DNA of 11,108 bases from JAIBJN01 sp035461525 (lineage in GTDB: Bacteria > Actinomycetota > Thermoleophilia > Gaiellales > Gaiellaceae), in contig DATHVD010000097.1 in the NCBI GenBank assembly GCA_035461525.1, forward strand, positions 1 to 11,108, written 5' to 3'. The notes beneath the pieces are model-generated. The model had not been told where the DNA came from, did no database searches, and was given only the letters and a program-made list of their open reading frames with translations. This document shows positions 1 to 7,307 of the stretch, in pieces. Both the position numbers and the translations under genes were made by a program. The stretch's first letter is position 1. Every line of letters starts with the position of its first letter.

Positions 1-1359
<1,359 letters not shown>

Positions 1360-1372
1360 GACCTTTCGCAGT

Positions 1373-1386
1373 CGGCCCGAAGGCCG
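1373..1386 (-). repeat. UUCG tetraloop hairpin just upstream of 16S
   Basis: On the minus strand, CGGCC and GGCCG flank a TTCG loop. This gives a 5-bp all-GC stem with a cUUCGg-type stable tetraloop about 14 nt before the 16S 5' end. It probably belongs to the precursor leader that is removed during 16S maturation. The structure is read directly; the role is inferred. Confidence 0.6.
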
Positions 1387-1451
1387 GTTGCTGACAGGTT
1401 TGGTGAGCTTGAGCTCAAAGTCCCCTCTGCGTGAGAGGAGACGGGTTCATG

Positions 1452-1477
1452 ACCTCCCGCGCCGAAGCGCGCGAGGT
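1452..1477 (-). repeat. Long leader hairpin with UUCG loop
   Basis: On the minus strand, ACCTC plus CGCGC pairs with GCGCG plus GAGGT around a TTCG loop. The stem is 10 bp with a single G-G mismatch. It lies about 20 nt downstream of the boxA-like element, where actinobacterial rrn leaders carry structured processing elements. The pairing is read directly; a role in folding or processing of the 16S precursor is inferred. Confidence 0.6.
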
Positions 1478-1497
1478 TCTCGACGTTCACGCTGTTG

Positions 1498-1510
1498 AGT
1501 TTTCAAAGAC
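1498..1510 (-). promoter_or_regulatory. boxA-like antitermination element
   Basis: The minus strand reads GTCTTTGAAAACT, followed by CAACAGCGTG. This resembles the rrn boxA motif of Gram-positive bacteria (a CTTTGA core followed by AAACTCAA), which binds NusB/NusE to make RNA polymerase termination-resistant across the untranslated rRNA. Its place about 140 nt before 16S fits. It lies downstream of the terminator-like hairpin at 1534-1562, so it could not protect polymerase from that hairpin. Confidence 0.6.
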
Positions 1511-1533
1511 CGTGCGCCGTCTCGGCGACCACG

Positions 1534-1562
1534 AAAAAGGCCTCCGACTCGCGCGAGAGGCC
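1534..1562 (-). terminator. Terminator-like hairpin with U5 tract inside the rrn leader
   Basis: On the minus strand, GGCCTC (1562-1557) pairs with GAGGCC (1544-1539) around a 12-nt loop and is followed at once by TTTTT (1538-1534). Two further pairs (A-U and G-U) can extend the stem to 8 bp using the first Us. This is the form of an intrinsic terminator, yet it lies between the only convincing rrn promoter and 16S. It could end read-through from tyrS, or act as an attenuator or pause site. The form is seen; function is inferred. Confidence 0.5.
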
Positions 1563-1610
1563 CTAGCTGAAGTGATACTCGATCGTATCGGCTTCGGTCG
1601 AAGGGCTCTC
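1555..1610 (-). promoter_or_regulatory. Possible antiterminator pairing in the rrn leader
   Basis: On the minus strand GAGAGCCCT (1610-1602) can pair with AGGGCCTCTC (1564-1555), giving nine base pairs with one bulged C. The second arm contains the whole left arm (GGCCTC, 1562-1557) of the terminator-like hairpin, so the two structures exclude each other. The intervening 37 nt hold small inverted repeats that fit inside the loop. This is the layout of a transcription attenuator. Only the complementarity is observed; use in the cell is untested. Confidence 0.35.
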
Positions 1611-1640
1611 CGTTGTCGAGGGTTGACCTGATTCCGTGCA

Positions 1641-1655
1641 GCCGTTCGGAACGGC
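1641..1655 (-). repeat. Perfect palindrome at the predicted rrn start site
   Basis: GCCGTT and AACGGC flank a 3-nt centre, and the arms begin about 7 nt downstream of the rrn -10 box. The nascent rRNA would therefore start with a 6-bp stem-loop. It could stabilise the 5' end or, as DNA, serve as an operator. The inverted repeat is exact; the role is inferred. Confidence 0.4.
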
Positions 1656-1661
1656 CGAGGA

Positions 1662-1689
1662 ATGATAGCAGCGCCCCGAGGGCTGTCAA
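1662..1689 (-). promoter_or_regulatory. Promoter of the rrn operon (TTGACA-16-TATCAT)
   Basis: On the minus strand TTGACA (1689-1684) is followed after 16 bp by TATCAT (1667-1662), a near-consensus housekeeping-sigma promoter and the best in the window. The predicted start is near 1655. It lies 21 bp downstream of the tyrS stop codon with no terminator between, so tyrS transcripts can also enter the rrn leader. No second promoter of similar quality was found before 16S. Confidence 0.8.
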
Positions 1690-1710
1690 GGAGCGACGCG
1701 ACCCGGCGCC

Positions 1711-2877
1711 TCAGGCGGCCCGAAGCCGCTTGAACTGGCGCTTTCCCACCTGGAGGAGCGCCCCCTCGAGAGTCGCTCGCGGCACGTCGAGCCCGCCGGC
1801 GGCGGCCCCGTTCACCTTGACGCCGCCCTGGGAGATGAGGCGCCGCGCCTCGCTGGTCGAGAGCCCGAAGAGCTCGCGGATGAGCGCGGGCAGGTGCACG
1901 GGGTCCCCGGGCGGGAGGTCGGCCTCCGGCACGTCCTCGGGGGCCCGTCCCTCACGGACGACGCGCGTGAAGTGCGCCTCGGCGGAGGCGGCCGCCTCCT
2001 CCCCGTGCGAGCGCGCGACGACGAAGCGGGCGAGCTTGAGCTTCGCCTCCAGCGGGTCGAGCCCGGCCGGATCGGCGTCCGACTCCATGACGAGCCGGTA
2101 GTAGTCGGGCAGGAGCTCGTCCGAGATCCGCATCGTCTTGCCGAACTGCTCCTCGGGCGGGTCGGTGAGCCCGATGTAGTTGCCGAGCGACGCGCTCATC
2201 TTGCGCCCGTCAAGGCCGATCAGGAGCGGGGTCGTCAGCGCGACCTGCGGCTCGAGGCCGTAGGCGTGCATCACCTCGCGGCCGGCGAGGAGGTTGTAGA
2301 GCTGGTCCGTCCCGCCGAGCTCGACGTCGGCCTCGATCGCCACGGAGTCGTACGCCTGCATGAACGGATAGAGGAGCTCCGAGACGGAGATCGGCGTCCG
2401 GGCCTCGAACCGCTTCTGGAAGTCGTCCCGCTCGAGCAGGCGCGCGACGGTGATCGTCCGCGTCAGCCGCACGACCTCGGCGAAGTCGAGCCTCGAGAGC
2501 CACTCGCCGTTCATACGCACCTCGAGCCGCTCCTCGCTCGTGTCCACGATCTGGGCGGCCTGGGCCAGGTACGTCCGCGCGTTCCTGTCGATCTCGTCGG
2601 GGGAGAGCACAGGCCGCTCCGCCGACCGGCCGGACGGATCGCCGATCCGGGTCGTGTAGTCGCCGATGATGAGGACGCCCTTGTGGCCCGCCCGCTGGAA
2701 CGCCGCCATGCGCTGGAGCGGGATTGCATGGCCCAGGTGGACGTGGGGCGCGGTCACGTCGATGCCGAGCTTCACGCGCAGCGGGCGGCCGGGCGCGAGC
2801 TTGCGCTCGAGCTCGCCTTCGGGGAGCACGTCGACGGCGTTTCGCATCAGGTCGGCGAGCGCGTCCTGGGCGGCCAT
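1711..2877 (-). CDS. tyrS: Tyrosyl-tRNA synthetase (TyrZ-like, HLGH/KMSAS)
   Basis: This class Ic aminoacyl-tRNA synthetase charges tRNA-Tyr with tyrosine in the cytoplasm. The 388-residue protein has the class I signature HLGH at 47-50 after the KLGIDVTAP segment. The tyrosine-binding stretch around Y170, Q174 and D177 and GGTDQ at 188-192 are present. The second signature is KMSAS at 226-230 followed by LGNYIGL, and a C-terminal S4 RNA-binding domain spans about 335-388. The length and the LGNYIGL context match the TyrZ-like bacterial branch, not the KFGKS type. In KMSAS the usual second lysine is alanine. I chose the ATG at 2877 because the protein then begins as the family does; the frame stays open further upstream, but that part lies antisense to the sigma gene. 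There is no Shine-Dalgarno, and a -10-like TATGAT nine nt upstream suggests a leaderless mRNA. The gene precedes the rrn operon on the same strand, as tyrS does at mycobacterial rrnB. Confidence 0.95.
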   Translation of the reverse strand: MAAQDALADLMRNAVDVLPEGELERKLAPGRPLRVKLGIDVTAPHVHLGHAIPLQRMAAFQRAGHKGVLIIGDYTTRIGDPSGRSAERPVLSPDEIDRNARTYLAQAAQIVDTSEERLEVRMNGEWLSRLDFAEVVRLTRTITVARLLERDDFQKRFEARTPISVSELLYPFMQAYDSVAIEADVELGGTDQLYNLLAGREVMHAYGLEPQVALTTPLLIGLDGRKMSASLGNYIGLTDPPEEQFGKTMRISDELLPDYYRLVMESDADPAGLDPLEAKLKLARFVVARSHGEEAAASAEAHFTRVVREGRAPEDVPEADLPPGDPVHLPALIRELFGLSTSEARRLISQGGVKVNGAAAGGLDVPRATLEGALLQVGKRQFKRLRAA

Positions 2878-2886
2878 GGGGCCACG

Positions 2887-2892
2887 ATCATA
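2887..2892 (-). promoter_or_regulatory. -10-like box of tyrS, leaderless spacing
   Basis: TATGAT on the minus strand ends nine nt before the tyrS ATG, so transcription would start at or within about three nt of the start codon. The upstream sequence GATCGTGGCCCC has no Shine-Dalgarno. No convincing -35 hexamer was found 16-18 bp upstream. Confidence 0.5.
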
Positions 2893-2953
2893 CGGTCCGC
2901 GTGCCCGAACCGGAGCGCGCGCCGTGCGCGAATGCGTTGCATGGTCGCCGTGG

Positions 2954-2959
2954 TAGCGT
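2954..2959 (+). promoter_or_regulatory. Weak -10-like box of the sigma factor gene
   Basis: TAGCGT in the context TGGTAGCGTT lies 29 nt before the chosen ATG, and a GGGAG ribosome-binding-site candidate (2972-2976) lies between them. No good -35 is visible. If the gene is autoregulated by its own ECF sigma factor, the true promoter may look different. Confidence 0.25.
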
Positions 2960-2988
2960 TGGCCCCGCGCCGGGAGCGGCGCGGCTTC

Positions 2989-3585
2989 ATGGCCCGGGGA
3001 CTCGCCCACCTGTCCGACGAGGCGCTCGTCGCGCTCGTCGCGCGCGCCGACGAGGAGGCGCTCGCCGAGCTCTACGACCGTTTCGGACGAGTGGCCTACG
3101 GGCTCGCCTTGCGGATCGTGCGGGACCCGGCGCTCGCGGAGGATGCCGTGCAGGAGGGCTTCCTCGCGGTCTGGCGCTCCGCGACGCGGTTCGTCGCCGA
3201 GCGCGCGAAGGCGAGCACGTGGATCCTCACGCTCATCCACCGCCGCGCCGTCGACCTCGTGCGCCGGGAGGAGCCTCGGCGGGCCGATCCGCTCGAGGGC
3301 GAGCCGGAGCCGACGGGCGGCGACACCGAGGAGGAGGCGTGGCTCCGCCTCCGCCGCGCGCACGTCCAGGAGGCGCTGGCGCGGCTCCCCGACAAGCAGC
3401 GCGAGGCGCTCGAGCTCGCGTACTACGGCGGCTTCACGCAGTCCGAGCTCGCCGACCGGCTGGGCGAGCCCCTCGGCACGATCAAAAGCAGGATGTTCTC
3501 CGGCCTCGCCTCGCTCCGCGAGCTGCTCGCGGATGCCGAGGTGCGAAAGGAACAGGAATGGGACCCCAGGGACTCCACGAGCTGA
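2989..3585 (+). CDS. ECF RNA polymerase sigma factor (SigK/ECF19-like)
   Basis: This 198-residue group 4 sigma factor directs RNA polymerase to a stress regulon when released from its anti-sigma factor. The sigma-2 domain covers about residues 25-92, with the core-binding stretch LYDRFGRVAYGLALRIV at 29-45, DAVQEGFLAVW at 52-62, and the -10-recognising STWILTLIHRRAVDLVRR around 76-93. An acidic, poorly conserved linker follows (94-118). Sigma-4 covers about 125-182, with the helix-turn-helix from FTQSELADRLGEPLGTIKSR near 149-168. There is no extra C-terminal domain. The ATG at 2989 follows GGGAG with a 12-nt gap; an in-frame ATG at 2941 would add 16 residues but lies upstream of the possible -10 box. 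The gene overlaps the RskA-type anti-sigma gene, which is why I favour the SigK group. It is divergent from tyrS. The stimulus and regulon cannot be read from the window. Confidence 0.93.
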   Translation: MARGLAHLSDEALVALVARADEEALAELYDRFGRVAYGLALRIVRDPALAEDAVQEGFLAVWRSATRFVAERAKASTWILTLIHRRAVDLVRREEPRRADPLEGEPEPTGGDTEEEAWLRLRRAHVQEALARLPDKQREALELAYYGGFTQSELADRLGEPLGTIKSRMFSGLASLRELLADAEVRKEQEWDPRDSTS

Positions 3586-4283
3586 GCGCCGCCTACGCGC
3601 TCGACGCGCTCGAGGGCGACGACCTGAGCTCCTTCGAGGAGCACCTCGCCCGCTGCGACGAATGCCGGGAGTCGGTGGCCGCGTTCCAGGAAGCCGCGGC
3701 CGGGCTCGCGCACGCCGTCGCCGCGCCCCTGCCGCCCGCCGGGCTCCGCTTGCGGGTCCTGGAGGCGGCCCGCGGCGAAGGGGCCGAGGTCGTGGTGCTC
3801 CCGCGCCGCCGCCGCTGGGCCTTCCCCGTCGCCGCGGCCGCCGCGGTGGCCGCCGGGGCCCTCTCTCTCGGCCTCGCCTTCTGGGCGGCGGACATCGCCC
3901 GCCAGCTGGACGACGAGCGCGCCGCCCGGCACCTGTCGGAGGAGGCCGTCCTCGCCCTGAGCAGATCCAGTACGACGCGCGTCCCGCTCGACGGCGCGAA
4001 CGGCGCGCTCGTGGTCGACCGCTCCTCCGGCGAGGGCTGGCTCGTCGTCCTCGGGCTCGAGGAGGCGCCGGAGTCGAAGACGTACGAGGCCTGGGTGATC
4101 GAGGACGGCGAGGCAGTCGCGGCCGGCCTCTTCCCCGGCGGGGGGTCGCGGACGGTCGTCCCCCTGACCGTGCCCGTCCCCGCGGGGGCCGTCGTCGCGG
4201 TCACGATCGAGGAGGCCGGTGGGGTCGAGCAGTCGACCGAGCAGCCGGTCTTCGTCAGCGACCAGACGGCCCGGCGCCGCTAG
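3558..4283 (+). CDS. Anti-sigma factor, RskA family, single-pass membrane protein
   Basis: This 241-residue protein should hold the upstream sigma factor inactive at the membrane and release it after regulated proteolysis. The N-terminal domain (1-52) has the zinc anti-sigma signature H29-x3-C33-x2-C36, inside FEEHLARCDEC. After a linker and a basic patch (RRRR, 83-86), one transmembrane helix spans about 88-110. The outer domain (about 130-235) is RskA-like, with YEAWVIEDG at 176-184 followed by AAGLF and the terminal VAVTIEEAGG at 213-222. The length is normal for the family. The ATG at 3558 has AAAGGA six nt upstream and overlaps the sigma gene by 28 nt, which implies translational coupling and balanced amounts of both proteins. 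Family membership is well supported; the proteases and signal are inferred from mycobacterial RskA. Confidence 0.9.
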   Translation: MGPQGLHELSAAYALDALEGDDLSSFEEHLARCDECRESVAAFQEAAAGLAHAVAAPLPPAGLRLRVLEAARGEGAEVVVLPRRRRWAFPVAAAAAVAAGALSLGLAFWAADIARQLDDERAARHLSEEAVLALSRSSTTRVPLDGANGALVVDRSSGEGWLVVLGLEEAPESKTYEAWVIEDGEAVAAGLFPGGGSRTVVPLTVPVPAGAVVAVTIEEAGGVEQSTEQPVFVSDQTARRR

Positions 4284-4286
4284 ACT
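4281..4286 (+). promoter_or_regulatory. -10-like box overlapping the anti-sigma stop codon
   Basis: TAGACT begins with the TAG stop of the anti-sigma gene and ends ten nt before the GTG at 4297. Transcription from it would give a nearly leaderless PBP mRNA. No Shine-Dalgarno precedes the GTG and no clear -35 is visible, so read-through from the sigma operon is equally possible. Confidence 0.35.
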
Positions 4287-4296
4287 CTCAACCTTC

Positions 4297-6726
4297 GTGC
4301 TGCTTCGACGTGGGCGCGGCCCCCGACGGGGTCGGCGCCGGATCCGCAAGCTCAGGTTTCTCGCGCTCCTGATCGCCCTCGCCTCGATGATGGCGGTCTC
4401 GTTCGCGTACGGCCTCGTCAGTGCGGTCGCGGACGAGCTGCCCGAGCTCGAGCCCGGGAACGAGCGTCGCACCGAGCACCTCGGCTACATCTACGCGTCC
4501 GACGGGAAGACGGTGCTGGCCGTGCTCCGCGGCTCCGAGAGCCGCGTCGTCGTCCCTTCGGACCGGATCGCCCCGATCATGAAGCAGGCGATCGTGGCGG
4601 TCGAGGACCGTCGCTTCTGGGAGCACAAGGGCATCGACATCCGCGGCGTGGCGCGCGCGCTCGTGGCGGACCTGCGCCACCAGCAGGTCGTCCAGGGCGG
4701 CTCGACGATCACGCAGCAGTTCGTCAAGAACCAGTACACGGAGCAGGAGCGGACGGTGAGCCGCAAGCTCAAGGAGGCGGCGCTCGCCTGGCAGCTCGAG
4801 CAACGCTGGTCGAAGGACAGGATCCTCACCGCCTACCTGAACACGATCTACTTCGGGAACGGCGCCTACGGGATCGAGATGGCAGCGCGCGTGTACTTCG
4901 GGAAGCGCGCCTCGGCGCTGACCCTCCCCGAGGCCGCGCTCCTCGCCGGGATCGCGGCGAACCCCGGCGCCTACGACCCGCGGGCCAACCCCGCCGTAGC
5001 CGGGGCCCGCCGGACGACCGCCCTGCGCCTGATGCTCGAGCAGCGGCTGATCACGGCCCGCGACTACCACGCCGCCAACGAGACGCCGCTGCCTCCGCCG
5101 CGGTCGATCGGGCTCCCCGGCACGAAGCAGCGCGTCCAGTACTTCGCCGAGTACGTCAAGCAGCAGCTCGTCCCGTACTACGGGTCGGGCGAGGTCTTCG
5201 GAGGCGGGCTCAGGATCTACACGTCGATCGACCTCGAGCTCCAGAGGCTGGCGCGGGAGGCGATCGACAAGTGGCTGACCGAGCCGAAGGGCCCCACGGC
5301 CGCCCTCGTCGCCATCGATCCCCGCGACGGACGGGTCCTGGCCATGGTCGGCGGCAGGAGCTTCCAGAAGAGCCAGTTCAACCTCGCCGTGCAGGGACAG
5401 CGGCAAGCCGGCTCGGCGTTCAAGCCGTTCGTGCTCACCGCGGCCCTCGAGCAAGGCATCGCCCCGCAGACCGTCTACGAGTCCGAGCCGACGCTCATCA
5501 ATCTCGGCGACAAGCTCTGGTCGGTCGGGAACTACGAGGGCTCGTACCTCGGGCCCATCGACGTGACCGAGGCGACCGTCCACTCCGACAACGCCGTGTA
5601 CGCGCAGCTCACCGCCCAGGTCGGCCCGAAGAACGTCTCCGCCACGGCCCACCGCCTCGGCGTCACCCGGCCGCTCGACGACTACTTCGCCATCGGCCTC
5701 GGGGTCGAGGCCGTGAGCCCGCTCGAGATGGCGCGGGCGTTCGCCAGCCTGGCCGCGGGCGGGAAGCGCACGGACGGGAGCGTGCTCGGAAACGTGCCGC
5801 GGGCCGTCCTCCGCGTCGAGGACGGGACGCGCGTGGACTCGAACGACCCGGTGCAGAAGCAGGTCGTCGACCCCAACAACGCGGCCATCGTCACCTCCAT
5901 CCTGGAGGGAGTGATCACCGGGGGCACCGGCAAGCGGGCCGCGCTCTCCGGCCGCGTCGCCGCCGGCAAGACGGGCACGACGGAGAACTACGGCGACGCC
6001 TGGTTCGTCGGCTACACCCCGCAGCTCGCCGTCGCCGTCTGGGTCGGCTATCCGAAGAAGCTCAAGCCGATGGAGACCGAGTTCCACGGCGACCCCGTCG
6101 CCGGCGGGACGTTCCCGGCGCTCATCTGGAAGACCTTCACGCAGAACGCGCTCAGCAACCTCGACGAGCCCCCCGAGTCGTTCCCGGCGCCGGCCTACGA
6201 GCAGGTGACGCCGCGCCAGGTCGTCTACCGGAACAACCGCTGGTTCCTCGACAACGGCAACTGCCGCGACGCCCGCGAGGTCGTCTTCTTCGCCGGCTCC
6301 GGGCCGGACCAGCTCGCCCCCTGCAAGCCGAACGAGGTCGACGTCCCGATCGTCGTGGGCGCGCGCAGGCAGATCGCGGAGGACCGCCTGCTCTCGATGC
6401 CGCTCACGCCGGAGGTGATCTGGCGGCCGGCGGAGCCGGGCGAGGAGCTGGGGCTCGTGACCGCCCAGATCCCGGCCAAGGGCTCGCTCTCGTCCTGGAG
6501 CACGGTCCGCATCGTGCTTCCGCGGGCCACGCACGGACGAGTGCCGAACGTCGTCGGCCTCACCCTCGAGCAGGCGCGGAAGCGCCTGGCGAAGCGCAAG
6601 CTCGCGGGCGACGTGCAGAGCCTCGTGGACGGGAGCCCGCCCGGGACCGTGCTCACGCAGGTCCCGCGGCCCGGCCGGGCGGCGGCGCCGAACATGACGG
6701 TGCGGCTCGTGATCGCGCGCGGCTGA
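4297..6726 (+). CDS. Bifunctional class A penicillin-binding protein (PBP1A-type) with PASTA repeats
   Basis: This 809-residue enzyme polymerises glycan strands from lipid II and cross-links their peptides outside the membrane. A basic tail (1-20) and one membrane helix (about 21-43) anchor it. The GT51 glycosyltransferase domain (about 60-240) shows VEDRRFWEHKGID with catalytic E103, QGGSTITQQ at 133-141, RKLKEA at 156-161 and LNTIYFGNGAYG at 181-192. The transpeptidase domain (about 335-615) has SAFK with nucleophile S373 and K376, SDN at 430-432 and KTG at 558-560. The tail has a degenerate PASTA unit (about 683-742) and a clear one (about 747-807, VPNVVGLTLEQA). C656 and C676 in the linker may form a disulfide. 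I chose the GTG at 4297 because a GTG at 4219 would only add out-of-frame read of the anti-sigma gene. The start is not certain, as neither choice is ideal. It sits 13 nt after the anti-sigma stop and may share that operon. Confidence 0.93.
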   Translation: MLLRRGRGPRRGRRRIRKLRFLALLIALASMMAVSFAYGLVSAVADELPELEPGNERRTEHLGYIYASDGKTVLAVLRGSESRVVVPSDRIAPIMKQAIVAVEDRRFWEHKGIDIRGVARALVADLRHQQVVQGGSTITQQFVKNQYTEQERTVSRKLKEAALAWQLEQRWSKDRILTAYLNTIYFGNGAYGIEMAARVYFGKRASALTLPEAALLAGIAANPGAYDPRANPAVAGARRTTALRLMLEQRLITARDYHAANETPLPPPRSIGLPGTKQRVQYFAEYVKQQLVPYYGSGEVFGGGLRIYTSIDLELQRLAREAIDKWLTEPKGPTAALVAIDPRDGRVLAMVGGRSFQKSQFNLAVQGQRQAGSAFKPFVLTAALEQGIAPQTVYESEPTLINLGDKLWSVGNYEGSYLGPIDVTEATVHSDNAVYAQLTAQVGPKNVSATAHRLGVTRPLDDYFAIGLGVEAVSPLEMARAFASLAAGGKRTDGSVLGNVPRAVLRVEDGTRVDSNDPVQKQVVDPNNAAIVTSILEGVITGGTGKRAALSGRVAAGKTGTTENYGDAWFVGYTPQLAVAVWVGYPKKLKPMETEFHGDPVAGGTFPALIWKTFTQNALSNLDEPPESFPAPAYEQVTPRQVVYRNNRWFLDNGNCRDAREVVFFAGSGPDQLAPCKPNEVDVPIVVGARRQIAEDRLLSMPLTPEVIWRPAEPGEELGLVTAQIPAKGSLSSWSTVRIVLPRATHGRVPNVVGLTLEQARKRLAKRKLAGDVQSLVDGSPPGTVLTQVPRPGRAAAPNMTVRLVIARG

Positions 6727-6728
6727 CG

Positions 6729-7301
6729 TCAGGCCGGGCGGAGCGCGCGGCTGAGGAAGCGCGAGCCGGCGAGGCAGTACCGCCAGGGCTCCTGGGCGGC
6801 GCGCGTGAGCCCGATGCGCGGCCCGCGGGCGACCTCGACCGCGGCGTCGCGCGCGAGGAGCTCGAACGGCGCGGCGTCGAGGGGCTGGCCGTCGTGGTCG
6901 CCCGACACCGCGAGCGCGCTGCAGAGGCGCCCTGGGCCGGCGCAGAGCAGGCGATCATCCGCCATCCCGCGGCGGACGCGCATGCGCTCGACGTCGCAGG
7001 TCGGCTCGAGCGCCCGCACGAGGACGGCCTCGGCGACCCCGTCGTCGCCGCAGACGAGGTTGAGGCACCAGTGGATGCCGTAGGAGCGGTACACGTACGC
7101 GTGGCCCGGAGGGCCGAACATCGAGCGGTTGCGGATGGTAGGGCCGCGGTACCCGTGGCTCGCGGGGTCCTCGGCGTCGTAGGCCTCGACCTCGACGATC
7201 CGCCCGCCGGCGCCGTCGACGAGGAGCGTGCAGCCGACGAGCGCCGGCGCGACCTCGTGGACGCTCCGCGCGAAGAAGTCGCGACCGAGGCGCTCGCCCA
7301 C
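6729..7301 (-). CDS. mpg: 3-methyladenine DNA glycosylase, Mpg/AAG family
   Basis: This base-excision-repair enzyme removes alkylated purines such as 3-methyladenine and hypoxanthine from DNA. The 190-residue protein has the AAG core: RIVEVEAY at 34-41, where E39 aligns with the catalytic glutamate (human E125) and Y41 with Y127. H49 aligns with human H136. The stretch from RNRSMFGPPGHAYVYRSYG gives Y71 and Y74, spaced like human Y159 and the intercalating Y162, and N81 matches N169. ALEP at 97-100 is also typical. The length suits the short bacterial members. The GTG start lies 6 nt after the stop of the gene upstream, without a Shine-Dalgarno, so it is probably translated by coupling. Its stop faces the PBP stop with 2 nt between. 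Confidence 0.93.
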   Translation of the reverse strand: MGERLGRDFFARSVHEVAPALVGCTLLVDGAGGRIVEVEAYDAEDPASHGYRGPTIRNRSMFGPPGHAYVYRSYGIHWCLNLVCGDDGVAEAVLVRALEPTCDVERMRVRRGMADDRLLCAGPGRLCSALAVSGDHDGQPLDAAPFELLARDAAVEVARGPRIGLTRAAQEPWRYCLAGSRFLSRALRPA

Positions 7302-7307
7302 GGCGGG

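Larger units (their letters stand above)
1360..1655 (-). promoter_or_regulatory. Structured leader of the rrn operon
   Basis: This ~300-nt stretch between the predicted rrn transcription start and the 16S 5' end has no credible coding sequence. In transcription order it holds a perfect palindrome at the start site, small inverted repeats (GATAC/GTATC at 1574-1589 and CTTCG/CGAAG at 1592-1603), a possible antiterminator and terminator pair, a boxA-like element, a long hairpin closed by a UUCG loop, and a second short UUCG hairpin just before 16S. Leaders of this kind load Nus factors for antitermination and pair with the 16S-23S spacer for RNase III processing. The spacer is outside the window, so that pairing cannot be tested here. 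Confidence 0.8.

Noticed and set aside
1567..1602. Second rrn promoter candidate (TTCGAC with TATCAC on the minus strand)
   Set aside because: The spacer is 19 bp and both hexamers are poor; I do not count it as a promoter.
1431..1689. Small open frames in the rrn leader (66 residues plus strand, 80 residues minus strand)
   Set aside because: They overlap the promoter, boxA-like element and hairpins, have no ribosome-binding site and encode arginine-rich low-complexity sequence.
1894..2988. Long plus-strand frame continuous with the sigma factor but reaching back across tyrS
   Set aside because: It is the antisense shadow of tyrS; sigma-like sequence begins only near 2989.
2878..3363. N-terminal extension of the TyrRS frame up to 3363
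   Set aside because: The extra residues are antisense to the sigma factor and unlike any synthetase; the family N-terminus begins at 2877.
4288..6534. 748-residue minus-strand frame opposite the PBP gene
   Set aside because: High-GC shadow, rich in Arg, Asp, Gly and Val, with no domain; the plus strand encodes a complete PBP.
6724..6731. TGACGTCA as a transcription-factor site (CRE-like)
   Set aside because: It arises from two stop codons facing each other; no bacterial regulator or nearby promoter supports an operator.
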